Source: Limonium bicolor (Eukaryota; Streptophyta; Magnoliopsida; Caryophyllales; Plumbaginaceae). From it: a DNA stretch of 64,000 nt. The notes under the pieces were generated by a model that did no database searches, had not been told where the DNA came from, and saw only the letters and a program-made list of their open reading frames with translations. The stretch covers positions 365,960,831-366,024,830 of the forward strand of contig CM041778.1 of the NCBI GenBank assembly GCA_023374045.1, written 5' to 3'. A program made the position numbers and the translations under genes. Positions 22,950-34,795 of the stretch are shown piece by piece. How positions within the stretch are numbered: the first letter of the stretch is position 1; every line of letters begins with the position of its first letter.

Positions 22950-24120
22950 AAAATCAGTATAAGAATAAAGTTGAATTTATTTATTACTTAACAAAAGATT
23001 ACAATCAAACAAATAACTGCTCTTTCACTTTATAAATTGCATTGCCTAAATTTAAAATTTAAACTATTATCAATCAAATCTACACCTACATTTTACAACA
23101 TCTACCAACCAAATCTGCACTTGCATTTTAGAAAGAAAAAGAAAGAAAGATTCACATTATAATCATATTGCTTAAAAATAAGCAATTAGAAAATATTTTG
23201 ACATGAATTCTTTAAAATAAATATAAGAAAATAAGTTGGTGGGTTGAGTTTATTTGTTACTAACTAAAAATCTACTTTTACATTTTCAAAATTGTATTGT
23301 CTGATATGAAATCTACACTTTTATCAAATAAATATACTCCTACATTTTACAAAATCTATAATTTTACTTAAACATCTACACTTTTACTTAAAAGAGAAAT
23401 GAATAAAAGTGTACACTTTCTATCCAATATATATACACTTACATTTTAAAAATTCAGTCATGTACTTATATATCTACACTTTTACATAAATGAAAGACAA
23501 AGATCCACATTATAAGCAAATTACTTATTTATTTGTTACTCTCTAAAATAATTTCACTCTTTCATTTTAAAAATTGTATTGTCAAAATTCAAAATCTACA
23601 CTTTTATTTAACAAATCTACACATACAGTTTACACAATTTATTATTTTACTTGAATATGTACACTTTTACTTAAATGAGGAAATTTTAAAAATCTACACC
23701 CTATGCAGCATTAATATCCGACCTACATTAACTTTACTTAACAATCTCTAACCGTGTAGCACCTTCGTATGCATACAAAGATTGGATTTTGCCATTAAAA
23801 ATAAGCATGAATTCTTCAAAATAAATATAAGAAGATAAGTTGTGGGGTTGAGTTTATTTATAACTTACTAAAAATTCACTCTTTCATCTTAAAAATTGTG
23901 TTGTTTAAATATAAAGTCTACACTTTAGTCAAACAAATCTACACCTACAGTTTAAAAAATCTATCATTTTACTTAAATATGTATAATTTTACTTAAAAGA
24001 GAAATTAATAGAAGTTAACACTTCTATCAAATATATATATATATATATATATATCCACTTGTATTTGAAAATTTTGGTCATGTACTTACATATCTACACT
24101 TTTACATAATTGAGAATTAA
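22950..24120. repeat. Degenerate tandem repeats, AT-rich
   Basis: Roughly four diverged copies start near 22950, 23203, 23520 and 23805. Shared blocks are TAAGTTG(T)GGGTTGAGTTTATT, AAAATTGTATTGT, AATCTACACTTTTA and AAATCTACACCTACA. Units vary from about 180 to 310 bp. No coding potential. 22671-22950 just before it holds nothing recognisable. Confidence 0.6.
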
Positions 24121-24159
24121 TATTATAGTACTAGATTGTATTCCCTCAATCTAATTTGT

Positions 24160-24997
24160 AAAGAGGATTAAACCATCAAAGCAATGGTGGACTGGGTAGA
24201 TTCTTGCATTACTATGGGAAGAAATGGGTTGAGAACGTGAAGGAGAAGTTGAGTGAGAAAGACACTTCCATGTTGTTGGTGGAAAAAAATATTATAAGTG
24301 TAGAAGTCTATTATACTCTTTTACAATTATTTGATTGTGTTTCTATTTTATAAAACTAATTATTAAATAAATAAACTTATGTGGGGGTTGAGAACTTGAG
24401 ATTAATATTTCAAAACATAAAATATGATCAGATGGTTAAAAATGGATTGAGCACATGCCCAAACCAAACATACATGGGCATAGTCCCCTCTATGTTGTCT
24501 TGTTGTGCGAATAACCTTAGACCTAATTTAATTGAAAACTAACAATGTCACTTAATTGTTCGGGTTTCCGTAGGCCGCATATAACCTATTGGGGGGGGGG
24601 TTGGAGGAGTGTCTTTATATTTTCCAAGTGACCTTAGTATTATCACTATAAACTATACCCCTCCAGATTTATCTCTAAAATGACATATATTTTGAATCAG
24701 AGAGAGTTATATTGTTTGAATTCCGCACTTGCATTGTTAGTGATGTTAGAATAACACAATTATGTACTAATTGAATCAATAAATCTAATGTGTTTTCAAT
24801 TGTATTCTTACAATCATTATTATAATAAAAAATATAAAATAACAGATTTACAAATTACACAAACTTAACAAAACAATTATGACTGGGGTAAACTCTTACT
24901 TTATATTGCTCATGCTAAAATACACTAATAATTGTAATTACTAGTTAAGATTGATTAATGTTTTAAAATAATATTATTCAATATCTAATCTACTACA
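24160..24997. other. Unassigned AT-rich DNA
   Basis: No open frame, terminal repeat or RNA gene was recognised. A homopolymer of about ten G occurs at 24590-24601. Confidence 0.5.
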
Positions 24998-27270
24998 CAT
25001 TTTGTAATGACCCCAAAACCACCCTGGTCCTGAGATCGTCACACGCCGCCAGCTTATTACCTAAGACACGCAAGGCTACGCTCTCAAAACCCGAAACTGA
25101 AGCAAAAGACTCATATATTACATAAACAAGAGTTTACAAAACCGGCAAACACTTACAGAGCGGAAGCTAACAACTTACAAAAGCCAAAGCCTCAAAATAC
25201 AAGGTGATCACAAGGTCATAGTTCAAATACAACACAGAAGTAGAGCTCTTCAGCCAAAAGCTAAAACCTGCAAATCAGACGGAGATAGTGGTGAGCAAAC
25301 CACAACTCAGTAGGCGATAAACTTCATCAGCCTGAGCATGCTAAAAACGCTTTACAGAACATAATATACATATATGTATACACTTAGCAAATCAGAATCA
25401 GAGTCAAACCAGAAACCTTCAAAAAGATCGAAGTCCAAAGATAGAGTAGAGCTAAACGGAAGTCAAAACAGATAGTTAAGAGTGAATGGCATTTCAGAAA
25501 TCAGAAGTCACATGTTAGGCTATCAGAAGTTCAGAAATAGAAGTAGAAACAAAACAAAACAAAAACCACGATTCTTAGTGTTCTCAAAACAGAACGTTCT
25601 CAAATTAGAGCGGAAGTCAAACGAAGTGGTTCACAATAAATCACTTTACTAGTAGAAGTGGGACCCTAGTTCATAGCACTCACACACATAAGGGCGAAGG
25701 CCCTCTGGATCAAAGGACCCACAACAGAAAGGATAGAGATCCTTGTCAAACCCGTCAGTCACTAATCATCCCAAGTAAACCTCAGGAATAAAAGGACGTC
25801 CTACACAACATGCTACCGGATAACTCGACCCATTCATCCATGACTTAGAAGCATTACTAACTAGGTCCCAAAAGGGAGGTTCACTTATAGAACAAAAATA
25901 CATAACGAAACTGAAGTCATTACCAAATGAGAAGTCATATACCAAGAATGGCAAAGCACATAAAGCCCAAACAGAAATCAGAGGCCTAACCACACTTTCA
26001 GAGCTGATCAAAGATCAAAACTGGAACGAATACTTTCGGAATAGAAATACACTTAAACGCATACTAAAGCATGTCAAAATAGCTTATACATACTCACGCG
26101 ATCATAACTTCACAAACGGAAGTCAAAACAGAGCTCAAACAAACATTTAAAGTGAAAATAGAGGGGTGTTCAGATAGGTGTCTAGACCTACAAGTCTGGA
26201 TGCATGTTGAACGTCAAAATAGAGATGTTCGGACATGTGTCCGGATTTACAAATCCGGACACATGCCGTGTTTGAAATCCAAAGGGCGTTCGAATATCTG
26301 TCCGAACTTACAAGTCTAGACGGAGTCCTAAAGAAAACATACGAAGTGTCCGGACTTGTGTCTGGGCTTGCATGTTTAGACACAAGTCGAACTACAAACC
26401 CAAGACTCGTCTTCGCACCCCGTCCTGACATATATGTCAGACGGAAGTCCAAACAAGGCTTAAACCATCGCAAAACAGAGGCGTCTGAAGCACTGTCCGG
26501 ACATACAAGTCTGGATAACACAAAAATAATAAAATCAGAAAGCGTAACAGATGGAAACCAGAGCCACAAGGTCACCATGAATATACATATTCTTTCCATA
26601 GCAAAGTAGTCAAATCAAACACATTTCCATGGGGTTTTAATTGAGCAAAACACAGATCAAAATCATTACTGATTCACAACAAAATTAGAGAATAGATCAG
26701 ACACAATCAGAAACAAAACAAAACCTAAATTCCCCATGGGTGAACACACCTAAACTGAATCCATCTACTACCTACCTTAAATCAGTAGCATCGCATGTCG
26801 CTACGAACTCCACACAGCATACTCCTTAAATTCCCACTCAAACTCGATGAACTCTTGACTGGATTAACCTGAAGTCGAAAACAAAATCAGAAAATGAGAA
26901 GACCATGCAAAGAACCAAACAAACCCAAATTCTTCACACCTGAAAGATGACCGACTGACATAACAGAACTCCACAAGCAGATCCACACGAACGATCTAAT
27001 TGTTGGAAGCAGAAGTAAAGGGAGAAAAGGAAAGATGAGCAGAGGAAGAGAGTAGGGAGGGCGAAAGTTGAGAGTGAGGAGAATAAAATGAACGGGAATA
27101 ATTGGAGAGAGAGGAAAGAAAGAAGGAGAAATTAATTACGTGAAAAGAAACTTCTTTTCCAAACTTATGATTTAATAACACACAAGGCACTCACGCCCTC
27201 TTCCCTTGTAAGCTAATATAATCAACAATCCTTCTCGGCTACAAGTATATGTAGTATTTTGACTACATTT
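24998..27270 (-). mobile_element. Probable solo LTR of family Y with CATTT target duplications
   Basis: One end, TGTAATGACCCC, starts at 25003. Bases 24998-25002 and 27266-27270 are both CATTT, giving a 2263-bp element (25003-27265). On the minus strand the element would begin TAGTCAAAATAC rather than TG, so one terminal base may have mutated or the boundary is slightly off. A CT-rich leader-like stretch on the minus strand (27000-27160) supports that orientation. No gag or pol was seen. Numerous short open frames inside (25766-26600) are by-products of the inverted repeats. Confidence 0.6.
26160..26520. repeat. Six-unit hairpin array in LTR family Y, period about 60 bp
   Basis: TGTC-type cores lie at 26179, 26238, 26299, 26359, 26425 and 26494, so the spacing is 59-69 bp. 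The best unit, at 26234-26265, is a perfect 32-bp inverted repeat: CATGTGTCCGGATTT, a two-base loop, then the complement. The other units are decayed versions such as GTCCGGACATACAAGTCTGGAT. Confidence 0.85.
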
Positions 27271-27758
27271 GTAATTGAATAGTTTGTATTATAAAAGTAC
27301 ATGCTTTGTAAGCTTATTATACAGTTTAGAAAGTTAGTATGTACATCTAGTCGCCTTCAGTAATATCTCTATTCAATGTATAATTTTACACATATATCCG
27401 TACAGTTTTTATTTACTAATTGTATAGTTTTTATAGAACAAATGTATATGTATGTAGTCATCTATACCTACATTTGGATTTAGCCAAGAAATTATTTATA
27501 ATCAAACAGAAATAACATAACTCCCTAACATAAGGATGAAAAATAACATAAGACCCAATTTACAAATCAGAAAAAAAACTGGGCACAACACAATTATTAA
27601 TACACTAATATTTGCTCATAGCTAATCATAAGTTTTATGAATGTTAACATATAGTAAGTTATTTAAGTAAGTAACGATTAAACGACCTCATTATTATTTT
27701 ATGATGAATATATCAATCGCAATGTCGCTACAAACATATCGATTTTTTTTCCGTTCCT
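27271..27758. other. Unassigned AT-rich DNA
   Basis: No feature was recognised between LTR Y and the copia element. Confidence 0.5.
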
Positions 27759-27764
27759 GATAGA

Positions 27765-27930
27765 TGTTAGACTACAAAAGTCCATATCTTTCGGCCCATA
27801 TGTAACAGGACCCTGATCCACATGTAATCTAATACACTATCTGTATAAGTACTCCTCTATGCTTAACATCCTGATTAAGCACATGATTTCTAATAATACA
27901 AAACATATTATATGGCTTCTAATTTTCTCA
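27765..27930 (+). repeat. copia 5' LTR (166 bp)
   Basis: It runs from TGTTAGACTACA to AATTTTCTCA and is followed directly by the primer site. It differs from the 3' LTR by five substitutions and one 8-bp indel (extra CCCATATG) by eye. A TATA-like TATAAGTA replaces TATAAATA of the 3' LTR. Confidence 0.95.
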
Positions 27931-27940
27931 TGGTATCAGA
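27931..27940 (+). other. Primer binding site of the copia element
   Basis: TGGTATCAGA immediately follows the 5' LTR. It is the usual plant copia sequence complementary to the 3' end of initiator methionine tRNA. Confidence 0.9.
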
Positions 27941-28033
27941 TGTGTTAGGAAATTAGAAGCTCATCAGCCCGATATTCTTTAATCATCGGTGAAACAAGAA
28001 CCCTTCATCTCTTTCTTTCCTTCTATATCCTCC

Positions 28034-28780
28034 ATGGCCAACGGAGACGACAACAACCCACAAAACAAAATTATCGAAACCCTATCATCGGAATCCGACT
28101 CCAACAACACCAAAGAACGAGACAAAATCTTTTACATTCACCCATCAGATACTCCCAGTCAATTTTGCACCCAAATTCGCTGACAAGAATTTCGCCTCCT
28201 GGAAGCGGTCCATCACAATTGGTCTTTCCACCAAGAGCAAGCTTGGCATTCTCACCGGTGATGTGAAACGGAGCGATTACGACACCAGTAAGCAACCCGA
28301 CTGGGACAAAGCAAACAATTTGGTATTAGCTTGGCTGTTTAGTGCTCTCTCCGATAACATCAAAGAAAGCGTTATCTACTACGCCACAACAACTGAAGCC
28401 TGGAAAAACCTCTGTAAAAGATGGGATGATCCGTCTGGCTTACGCCTTTATGCGCTTCGACAAGAATCACCTTATTGAACAAGGTATCGATACAATAAAC
28501 GACTATTACACGCGATGGATAAAAATCTGGAATGAACAAGATGAACTTGTAAATTTGTCACCGTGTACCTGAGGTTCCACCATCAATCTCCAGAAACTCC
28601 GGGAGAACGAGTGCATTTTTGATGTTCTGATGGGTTTACATGACTCCTACAAATCCCTCCGTAGTAACATTTTACTGATTACCCCCCTTCCTACTCTCGA
28701 TTCTGTTTACTCCATGCTACACCAAGAAGAGAACCACCGGAAATCCAGAAAAACAAGAAAAGGCGATTCTGAAGAAGGTC
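28034..28780 (+). pseudogene. copia gag, broken in several frames
   Basis: The likely start is ATG at 28034 (MANGDDNN...). Similarity passes through three frames: up to 28183, then 28190-28478 (NFASWKRSITIGL, AWLFSALSDNI), then 28342-28572 (FDKNHLIEQGIDTINDYYTR), and finally 28573-28770 (LMGLHDSYKSLRSNILL). These are characteristic of copia gag nucleocapsid precursors. There are at least three frame disruptions and stops. The zinc knuckle lies in the next segment. Confidence 0.85.
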
Positions 28781-29755
28781 TTGCTTTTTGCCAGCACAAA
28801 CCCTAACCCTAACAATCGCTTCAGTCCCGATGCCAGAAACACTACACCCCGTAATGATTCAAACAAGAAGAAATGCTCCCATTGCAAGAAGCAAGGACAT
28901 TCTTACGAAGATTGCTACTGGGTTAACGGCAAATTTCCCAGTTATTGGAAAAACAAACCCAAACCATCCCTTTCCGCTGCTGTCACTGAGGATGCTGGAT
29001 CTTCCCAAGTCGCCACTACACCGGTTCCGGGATTCACTACTGAACAACTTCAGGCCCTCACCCAACATTTCCAAGACAAGCAGACACCTGTTCCTGACTT
29101 AACTCAACGTCAGACTGCCTCTCTTACCGCATATCTTGCACATAACCATCAAGAATCTAAGGCGGAAGGAACTGATTTCTACAATCAGTTCGCAGGTAGT
29201 GATTTTTCTTCTCTAAATGCTAGTTCTAAGCCTGATTTTTCAGACCACTGGGTGATTGATTCTGGTGCTACCGACCATATAAGTGGTAACATAAGTTATT
29301 TCATTGATGCTGAATTTACTGCTTGCCAAACTTTTGTGAAAATGCCGGATGGTCATCTTGGTTGCATACGAGGATTGGGCACTGTAAAATTAATAAATTC
29401 ATTTATGTTACCAAATGTTTTATATGTTCCAACCTTCAAATTCCATTTATTGTCCTTTCGTAAATTCTTGCAACAAATCCATGCTGGGATGATAATATGT
29501 GACAATATCTGTGCCTTGCAGGACCGTGAAACACAGTTGATTACTACCATTGCTTCTCTGAAACAAGGCTTATATGTTCTTGACACTTCTTGCTTAGATG
29601 AATTCTTGTATAACAAAACTATATTCTGCAAACCAAAGACTACTGCAATGTGTAATGATGCTTCTTCTATTCCTGTTATGAATAAAACTGTTGTGTGTTT
29701 ACTTATGGCATTCACGTCTAGGTCATACTCCTCTAGTTATTCTTTAGAAACTTAA
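28781..29755 (+). pseudogene. copia gag zinc knuckle, protease and start of integrase
   Basis: This is an open frame of about 324 codons continuing the polyprotein; its first Met is internal. The CCHC knuckle CSHCKKQGHSYEDC is at 28874-28915. The aspartic protease active site DSGAT (catalytic Asp codon 29258-29260) lies in HWVIDSGATDHISG. MLPNVLYVPTFKFHLLS is the typical C-terminal protease region. The frame ends where the zinc-finger part of integrase should begin; that part is found in another frame at 29756-29850 (CDSCNRAKNHRLPFP). Confidence 0.9.
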
Positions 29756-30480
29756 TTTAGTTACAGCCAAAGAAATTTCAAAAGATTTTCTGTGTGATAG
29801 TTGCAACAGAGCAAAAAACCATCGACTTCCCTTTCCTCGCTCTGTTACAATCAGTTCATAAATATTTGACTTAATACACATAGATATATGCGGCCCATTT
29901 AGACAACCTAGTCATGATGACAAAAGATATTTCCGTAGCATTGTCGATGAAAAGAGTCGTGCCTTATGGATCAAACTTCTCACACACAAATCTGAAGCTT
30001 TTTCTTTCATTCAATCCTTTCTGATTTATACTGAATGTCAATTCAACAAAAAAGTGAAAAGCATAAGGTCCGATAATGCCTTTGAATTAGGATGTTCCAA
30101 TGAAGGCAAACAATTCTATAATTCCTTAGGAATTATTCATCAAACATCATGCCCTCGCACCCCTCAACAAAATGGAATAGTGGAACGTAAACACAGATAC
30201 TTGATGGAAACTGCTCGCGCTTTATATCATCAATCTAACATTCCATTAGCATATTGGGGGGAATGTCTTTTAACTGCCACATACCTCAAATATAACTGCA
30301 TTCATCCTCTCTACAGGGCAAAACCCTTATGAAATATTACACAATAAACCAGTAGACTATACTATCCTTAAAACTTTTGGTTGTCTAGCTTATGCTCTCA
30401 TATTACGACAAAAACCAGGAAAATTTGCTTCAAAATTTGTTCCCTGTATACATTTAGGATCAGCTGATAGGCAGAAAGGA
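29756..30480 (+). pseudogene. copia integrase, broken
   Basis: The HHCC end (CDSCNRAK), then HIDICGPF with the first catalytic Asp near 29883, SDNAFE with the second near 30072, and NGIVERKHR with the catalytic Glu near 30183 are all present. Frame changes and a stop near 29860 interrupt it. PLAYWGECLLTATY near 30243-30285 is the usual copia sequence after the core. The enzyme would insert the cDNA. All three catalytic residues are kept, but the reading frame is not. Confidence 0.88.
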
Positions 30481-30489
30481 TACAAACTG

Positions 30490-31080
30490 TTGCGTCTACA
30501 CGACAACAAATTAATCACATCACGAGATGTAATTTTTCATGAATCCATTTTCCCCTTCAAACAACCTCATCCAGATCTGTTACATTTTACTCACCCCAAC
30601 CTCCAATCACAATCTCCACAACCTGACTCACCCATATATGTTTCAGATGATGAGTATTACACAGCCCACACGCCCACACCACCTTCTACCACACTTCCTC
30701 CTCAATAACCCATACAACCTGCCACAGAAACCACAACTACACCCGACCCTGTCAACACCATTGTCTCAGAAACTCCTATTCTTGATTCAATCCCATAGGA
30801 CACCACAAGAAGATCAACCAGAACCATAACTACTCCTACCTACCTTCAGGATTATCACCTTGGATCCCCACAACTTCATCTTGATCCCTTCTCAGAAATT
30901 CTCAAAGACAGAATCAGCTCTACAGTTTACACCACTCCTCTTCCTTTACACTCTCTCACTAATATAAATCCCTCTCTTACACTTGCTGCCACTTCTGTTC
31001 ACAACCATGCTGTCATCCACAAAATCCTTGACATAAATGACCCCCAAACCTATGAGGAAGCTTCACAACACAGCCATTGG
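30490..31080 (+). pseudogene. copia linker between integrase and reverse transcriptase
   Basis: A short frame (RLHDNKLITSRDVIFHESIF) is typical of the segment after integrase. Low-complexity Pro/Thr/Ser-rich sequence follows, with frame changes up to 31080. Confidence 0.75.
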
Positions 31081-31668
31081 ATGGAAGCCATCAACACTGA
31101 GCTAAAAGCCCTTATGCACAATGACACTTGGGAATTAACAAAATTACCACAAAACAAAAAAGCCATAGGATGCAAATGGGTTTTTAAAACAAAGTTAAAA
31201 GCTGATGGAACCCTAGAACGATACAAAGCTAGACTCGTAGCAAAGGGGTTCACTCAAAAGTATGGTTTAGATTACACCGAAACCTTCTCACCCGTAGTTA
31301 GGATGACAACCATAAGAACCATTCTTGCCATAGCTGTAAAACGTCAATGGGTGATTGAACAGCTTGATGTAAACAATACTTTTATACACGGTAATCTCCA
31401 AGAAGAAATATATATATGCAAATACCCAAAGGGTTACAAGTTGAAGAAAAAGTCAATGCTTGTAGATTAAAGAAATTTATCTATGGTCTCAAGCAAGCTT
31501 CACGACAATGGTTTGCTAGGCTCATCACTTTTCTAGAAAATCTTGGCTATACAAAATCAAGCAATGACTCTTCTATGTTTTTAAAAACTTACCTGCAGAA
31601 TATGACCTTCCTTGCTGTTTAAGTTGATGATATACTCATCACCGAAAATGATTTAACTGAGATTATCA
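31081..31668 (+). pseudogene. copia reverse transcriptase, broken
   Basis: Motifs in order are DTWELTKLPQNKKAIGCKWVF, YKARLVAKGFTQKYGLDY, TFSPVVRMTTIRTILAIA and QLDVNNTFIHGNLQEEIY. A frameshift near 31430 follows, then KFIYGLKQASRQWF. At the polymerase active site the Tyr codon of the YVDD box is a TAA stop (31620-31622), leaving VDDILIT. The Asp residues remain. It is inactive by stop and frameshift. Confidence 0.92.
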
Positions 31669-31670
31669 AT

Positions 31671-32525
31671 GTGAAACAGAAACTTCATCAAGAATTTAAA
31701 ATCAAAGATCTTGGAAAACTTCATTTTTTCTTGGGCATGGAATTTTTGCATCATTCTACAGGTATGGTCATCACCCAACGCAAGTTCTGCATTGATATAC
31801 TGACCGAATACAACATTGGTAAGGACAACTTTGTTTCTCCTTTACCTTCTGCAACAAAACTGAGTTCTCAACAAGGTGATATTCTTCCTAACCCTACACT
31901 TTACAGAAGTTTAATCGGCAAACTAAACTACTTATCTCACACAAGACCGGATATCTGTTTTACAACCCAATTGCTAAGTCAGTTTCTGCAGAAACCCACC
32001 ACAACACATATGAATGCAGCACTCCATACATTACAGTATCTCCAAGGTACTGTAAATTATGGGATATTGCTTAATAATGATTCTGACTTCTCTCTTCTTG
32101 CCTATTGTGACAGTGATTGGGCAGGTTGTCCAGACACAAGGCGCTCTGTTTCTGGCTACTACATCATGATGGGCAAATCACCAATCTCTTGGAAGTCCAA
32201 GAATCAAACCAGTGTCTCCCTTTCATCCGCAGAAGTGGAGTACCGAGCCATGCGAGCTGTCACCAGTGAGTTATCATGGCTGAGCCGTCTGCTTCACGAA
32301 CTTGGAGTCAAAGAGATCGCACCCATTCCTCTCATCTGTGACAACAAATCAGCTGTTTACATCGCCAGAAATCCGGTACAGCATCAACGCACGAAACACA
32401 TAGAAATTGACATACAGTATGTCAGACATAAGATCCAAGAGGGACTGATAGCTGTTCGCCATATATCCAACAAGCAGCAGATAGCCGACTTTCTCACAAA
32501 GTCCTTGCCTGGCAAATCATATTAA
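31671..32525 (+). pseudogene. copia reverse transcriptase C-terminus and RNase H
   Basis: This is the longest undamaged part, about 284 codons. It starts at an internal Met (FKIKDLGKLHFFLGMEF) and continues through YRSLIGKLNYLSHTRPDI to RNase H. RNase H active-site motifs are AYCDSDWAGC, SLSSAEVEYRAM and LICDNKSAVYIA, followed by RTKHIEIDI and QIADFLTK. It ends just before the polypurine tract. It would remove the RNA strand after reverse transcription. The missing upstream frame means it cannot be made as part of a working polyprotein. Confidence 0.93.
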
Positions 32526-32577
32526 ACTATTCTTCATGAGATAGGACTTACATTGTTACAAGATCTACCTAGTTGAT

Positions 32578-32588
32578 CTTGAGGGGGG
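32578..32588 (+). other. copia polypurine tract
   Basis: CTTGAGGGGGG lies directly before the 3' LTR, the expected plus-strand primer position. Confidence 0.85.
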
Positions 32589-32746
32589 TGTTAGACTACA
32601 AAAGTCCATATCTTTCGGTAACAGGGCCCTGATCCACATATAATCTAATACACTATCTGTATAAATACTCTTCTATGCTTAACATCCTGATTAAGCACAT
32701 GATTTCTAATAATACAAAACATATTATATGGCTCCTAATTTTCTCA
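32589..32746 (+). repeat. copia 3' LTR (158 bp)
   Basis: It runs from TGTTAGACTACA to AATTTTCTCA with a TATAAATA box at 32660-32667. It lacks the 8 bp found in the 5' LTR. Confidence 0.95.
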
Positions 32747-32752
32747 GATAGA

Positions 32753-33389
32753 TGAGGAGGGTTAGTAGTACAATTCAAACGTGAGTTTTCAATCTTTTTT
32801 TCTTAGTGTGTATTCAAAGTCCATCTATCTGTCGCTCCATCCTAAGGTCATTGTAGCAGTGGAGAAGTTTGTCAACTATGCGAATCTGTCTTTTATAGAT
32901 TGAACGCCAGAGAGACAGCCATGATTTTGTCGAGTTGATATATTATTGACTTTCTGTGCAGCGACAGTGCTGAGAAGAAAAAGAAGGGCAGGGGTTGGTT
33001 TAAAAAAAAAGGGTAGGGGAAGCGAATTGTCCTGCAACTTCGTTGTCACTGCTTTACTGCATCTCTTTTTTTTCTCACACGTTCTGGACTCGAGAAGAAT
33101 TGTTCTAACGAAAGTGATTGATGGCTCATCGATTGAGTTCTAGTGACCTATTGCAACGCGTGTACCGTGTTATTCCATACCAAATTGGTCCAAAGCGAGG
33201 TATATATATGGTGAATGCCAAGAATAATAATGTGAGAGTTTTAGGTTGGACAAAGTCAGCGTGTGCACAGAAATTTCTTCATCTTCGGATAAGTTTAGAA
33301 TTACCCAACATAATACTTTTTTAAATTTGTAGAAGAGTACCTGATATAGTTTTGTATGAGATGACTAGGTCAATAATTATCGTTAACTT
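32753..33389. other. Unassigned flank of the copia element
   Basis: No recognisable gene. A 68-codon frame begins ATG at 33121 (MAHRLSSSDLLQRVYRVIPY) but matches nothing I know. The block GGGGAAGCGAATTGTCC (33016) recurs at 34584 as part of a 23-bp exact repeat. Confidence 0.4.
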
Positions 33390-34480
33390 CAGTTTAAATT
33401 AGATTCGGGTGATTTCGATTTGGTTGATTTTGGGTTTAGTGATAACAGTTAGGGTTAGCCTTTGGAATATTCAGTTTTTTCGAGTTATGGGTCAAGTCGG
33501 GTGATTTATTCAGTTTAGATTTGGTTAACCAAAATTTCGTAACATGAATGTAAGCAACTTTTGTAACTTGTATTTATTTTCATATTTGGTTTCAAATTCT
33601 CTTGATATAGTGTTAGTTTTGATCAAATTCAAGACTACTATTCTGTATTGGTTAAACATAGTCAAACTAAAGGATTATTTTTGTATATGAATTTGTAACT
33701 ATAGATTTCTAAAACGTATCGACCAAATTATATTAAAATTTTGTGAATCATTGGTCAATATTGGACACTCGACCCTGGTGTACCCCGCCATGCCCGACGA
33801 CGTGTCTCCCGCTGTCCCGCGCTCGTCACCGCCTAGCGCGCGCACAACTCTTTGCCGCCCCACGCGCACCGCCATTCGCCGCCTCGCGTCACGCGTGCCC
33901 GTTGCCGCCTATCGGGCGCCCCCCGTTGTTTCACGCGCATGCTGTCCGTCGCCGACATTCCCAAGTTTTGTAATCTTCATTGTTTTGTGATATTTAAGTG
34001 AGGTGTGAGTTTTGTAATCTTTATTATTTTGTAATTTTTGATAAGAAACCTAAGTAGTGACGTGATGATACACATTCAAACTGTTCCCAAGTTTAGGCAT
34101 CTACATATCAATCTTGGTTAGTATGTGTCTCAACTGAAGGTTAGGCTTTATAATTGAAAAACTTCATCAACTGTCAAACCATTCCCAAGTCATAAACATA
34201 AAGAAACTTAAGTTTGTAAAAATATAGAGTAATATAAAATAGTAATGATATATACATTACTTTGTGTTATAAAACATTTAAAAGCAAAATATCTATTGTT
34301 ATAGTACTATGAACATTAAGCTATTGTTTTTCTTATAATTAGTGAATTAATGTAAATGTGAGTTATCGACTAAACTAGTGTGCTTGGATGACTTGCAACG
34401 TAAAGTTATTTTGTATGACCTATTGGTTTTTGTCAGGCATATACACATCAATCTTTTGTGATATTAATGAGTGTTATGAG
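33390..34480 (+). mobile_element. Decayed relative of the hAT element at 21127
   Basis: 33390-33970 aligns with about 21280-21740: GTTAGCCTTTGG against GTTAGCCTTTGA, TTTTCATAT, ATAGTGTTA, and the GC-rich CCCGCCATGCCCGACGACGT against CGCCCACGCCCGACGTCATG. Later blocks at 34060-34300 match 21800-22200. Terminal repeats and target duplication can no longer be seen. Confidence 0.7.
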
Positions 34481-34659
34481 GAATTGATATTTCCTCAGAT
34501 ACTCTCTATAGTATAGAATATGTACAGGTTATAGAGTACACTGAAGGATTGTGCTGGGTTCTACTTTATTATTTTTCTGGTATGGGGAAGCGAATTGTCC
34601 TGCAACAAAACCTTCTATCTTGAATTCCCACCCTTATTAGAGAATGAGATTCTCTTTCC

Positions 34660-34795
34660 CCAATACACGTTGATCGACGACATATGATCATTGACCGATG
34701 ACTAATGACCATTGACCGGTGACCAGTGAATGTTGATTGACAATTAATGATCGTTGACCATAGCCGTTGACCATTGACCGGCGGCCGTTGACTAG
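34660..34795. repeat. GTTGACC-type minisatellite, first array
   Basis: There are degenerate tandem copies of about 15-22 bp built on GTTGACCATTGACCGG. The flank at 34830-34920 (GAAACAAACGCCCCC) resembles the end of a common plant MITE, so the array may be internal to one. Confidence 0.6.

Larger units (their letters stand above)
27759..32752 (+). mobile_element. Complete Ty1/copia retrotransposon with GATAGA target duplications
   Basis: Two LTRs flank a gag-pol region in copia order: gag, protease, integrase, RT, RNase H. The element body is 27765-32746 (4982 bp). GATAGA occurs at 27759-27764 and 32747-32752, immediately outside the LTRs. The short LTRs and the HWVIDSGATDHIS protease motif suggest an Ale/Retrofit-like lineage, which is tentative. 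Many frameshifts and stops show that it is dead. Confidence 0.95.

Noticed and set aside
26147..26609. Overlapping 150- and 124-codon frames on opposite strands
   Set aside because: They follow the inverted-repeat array of LTR family Y; open frames on both strands are a by-product of the palindromic units.
28071..29074. Minus-strand frames opposite the copia gag region
   Set aside because: They are shadows of the plus-strand gag and protease coding sequence.
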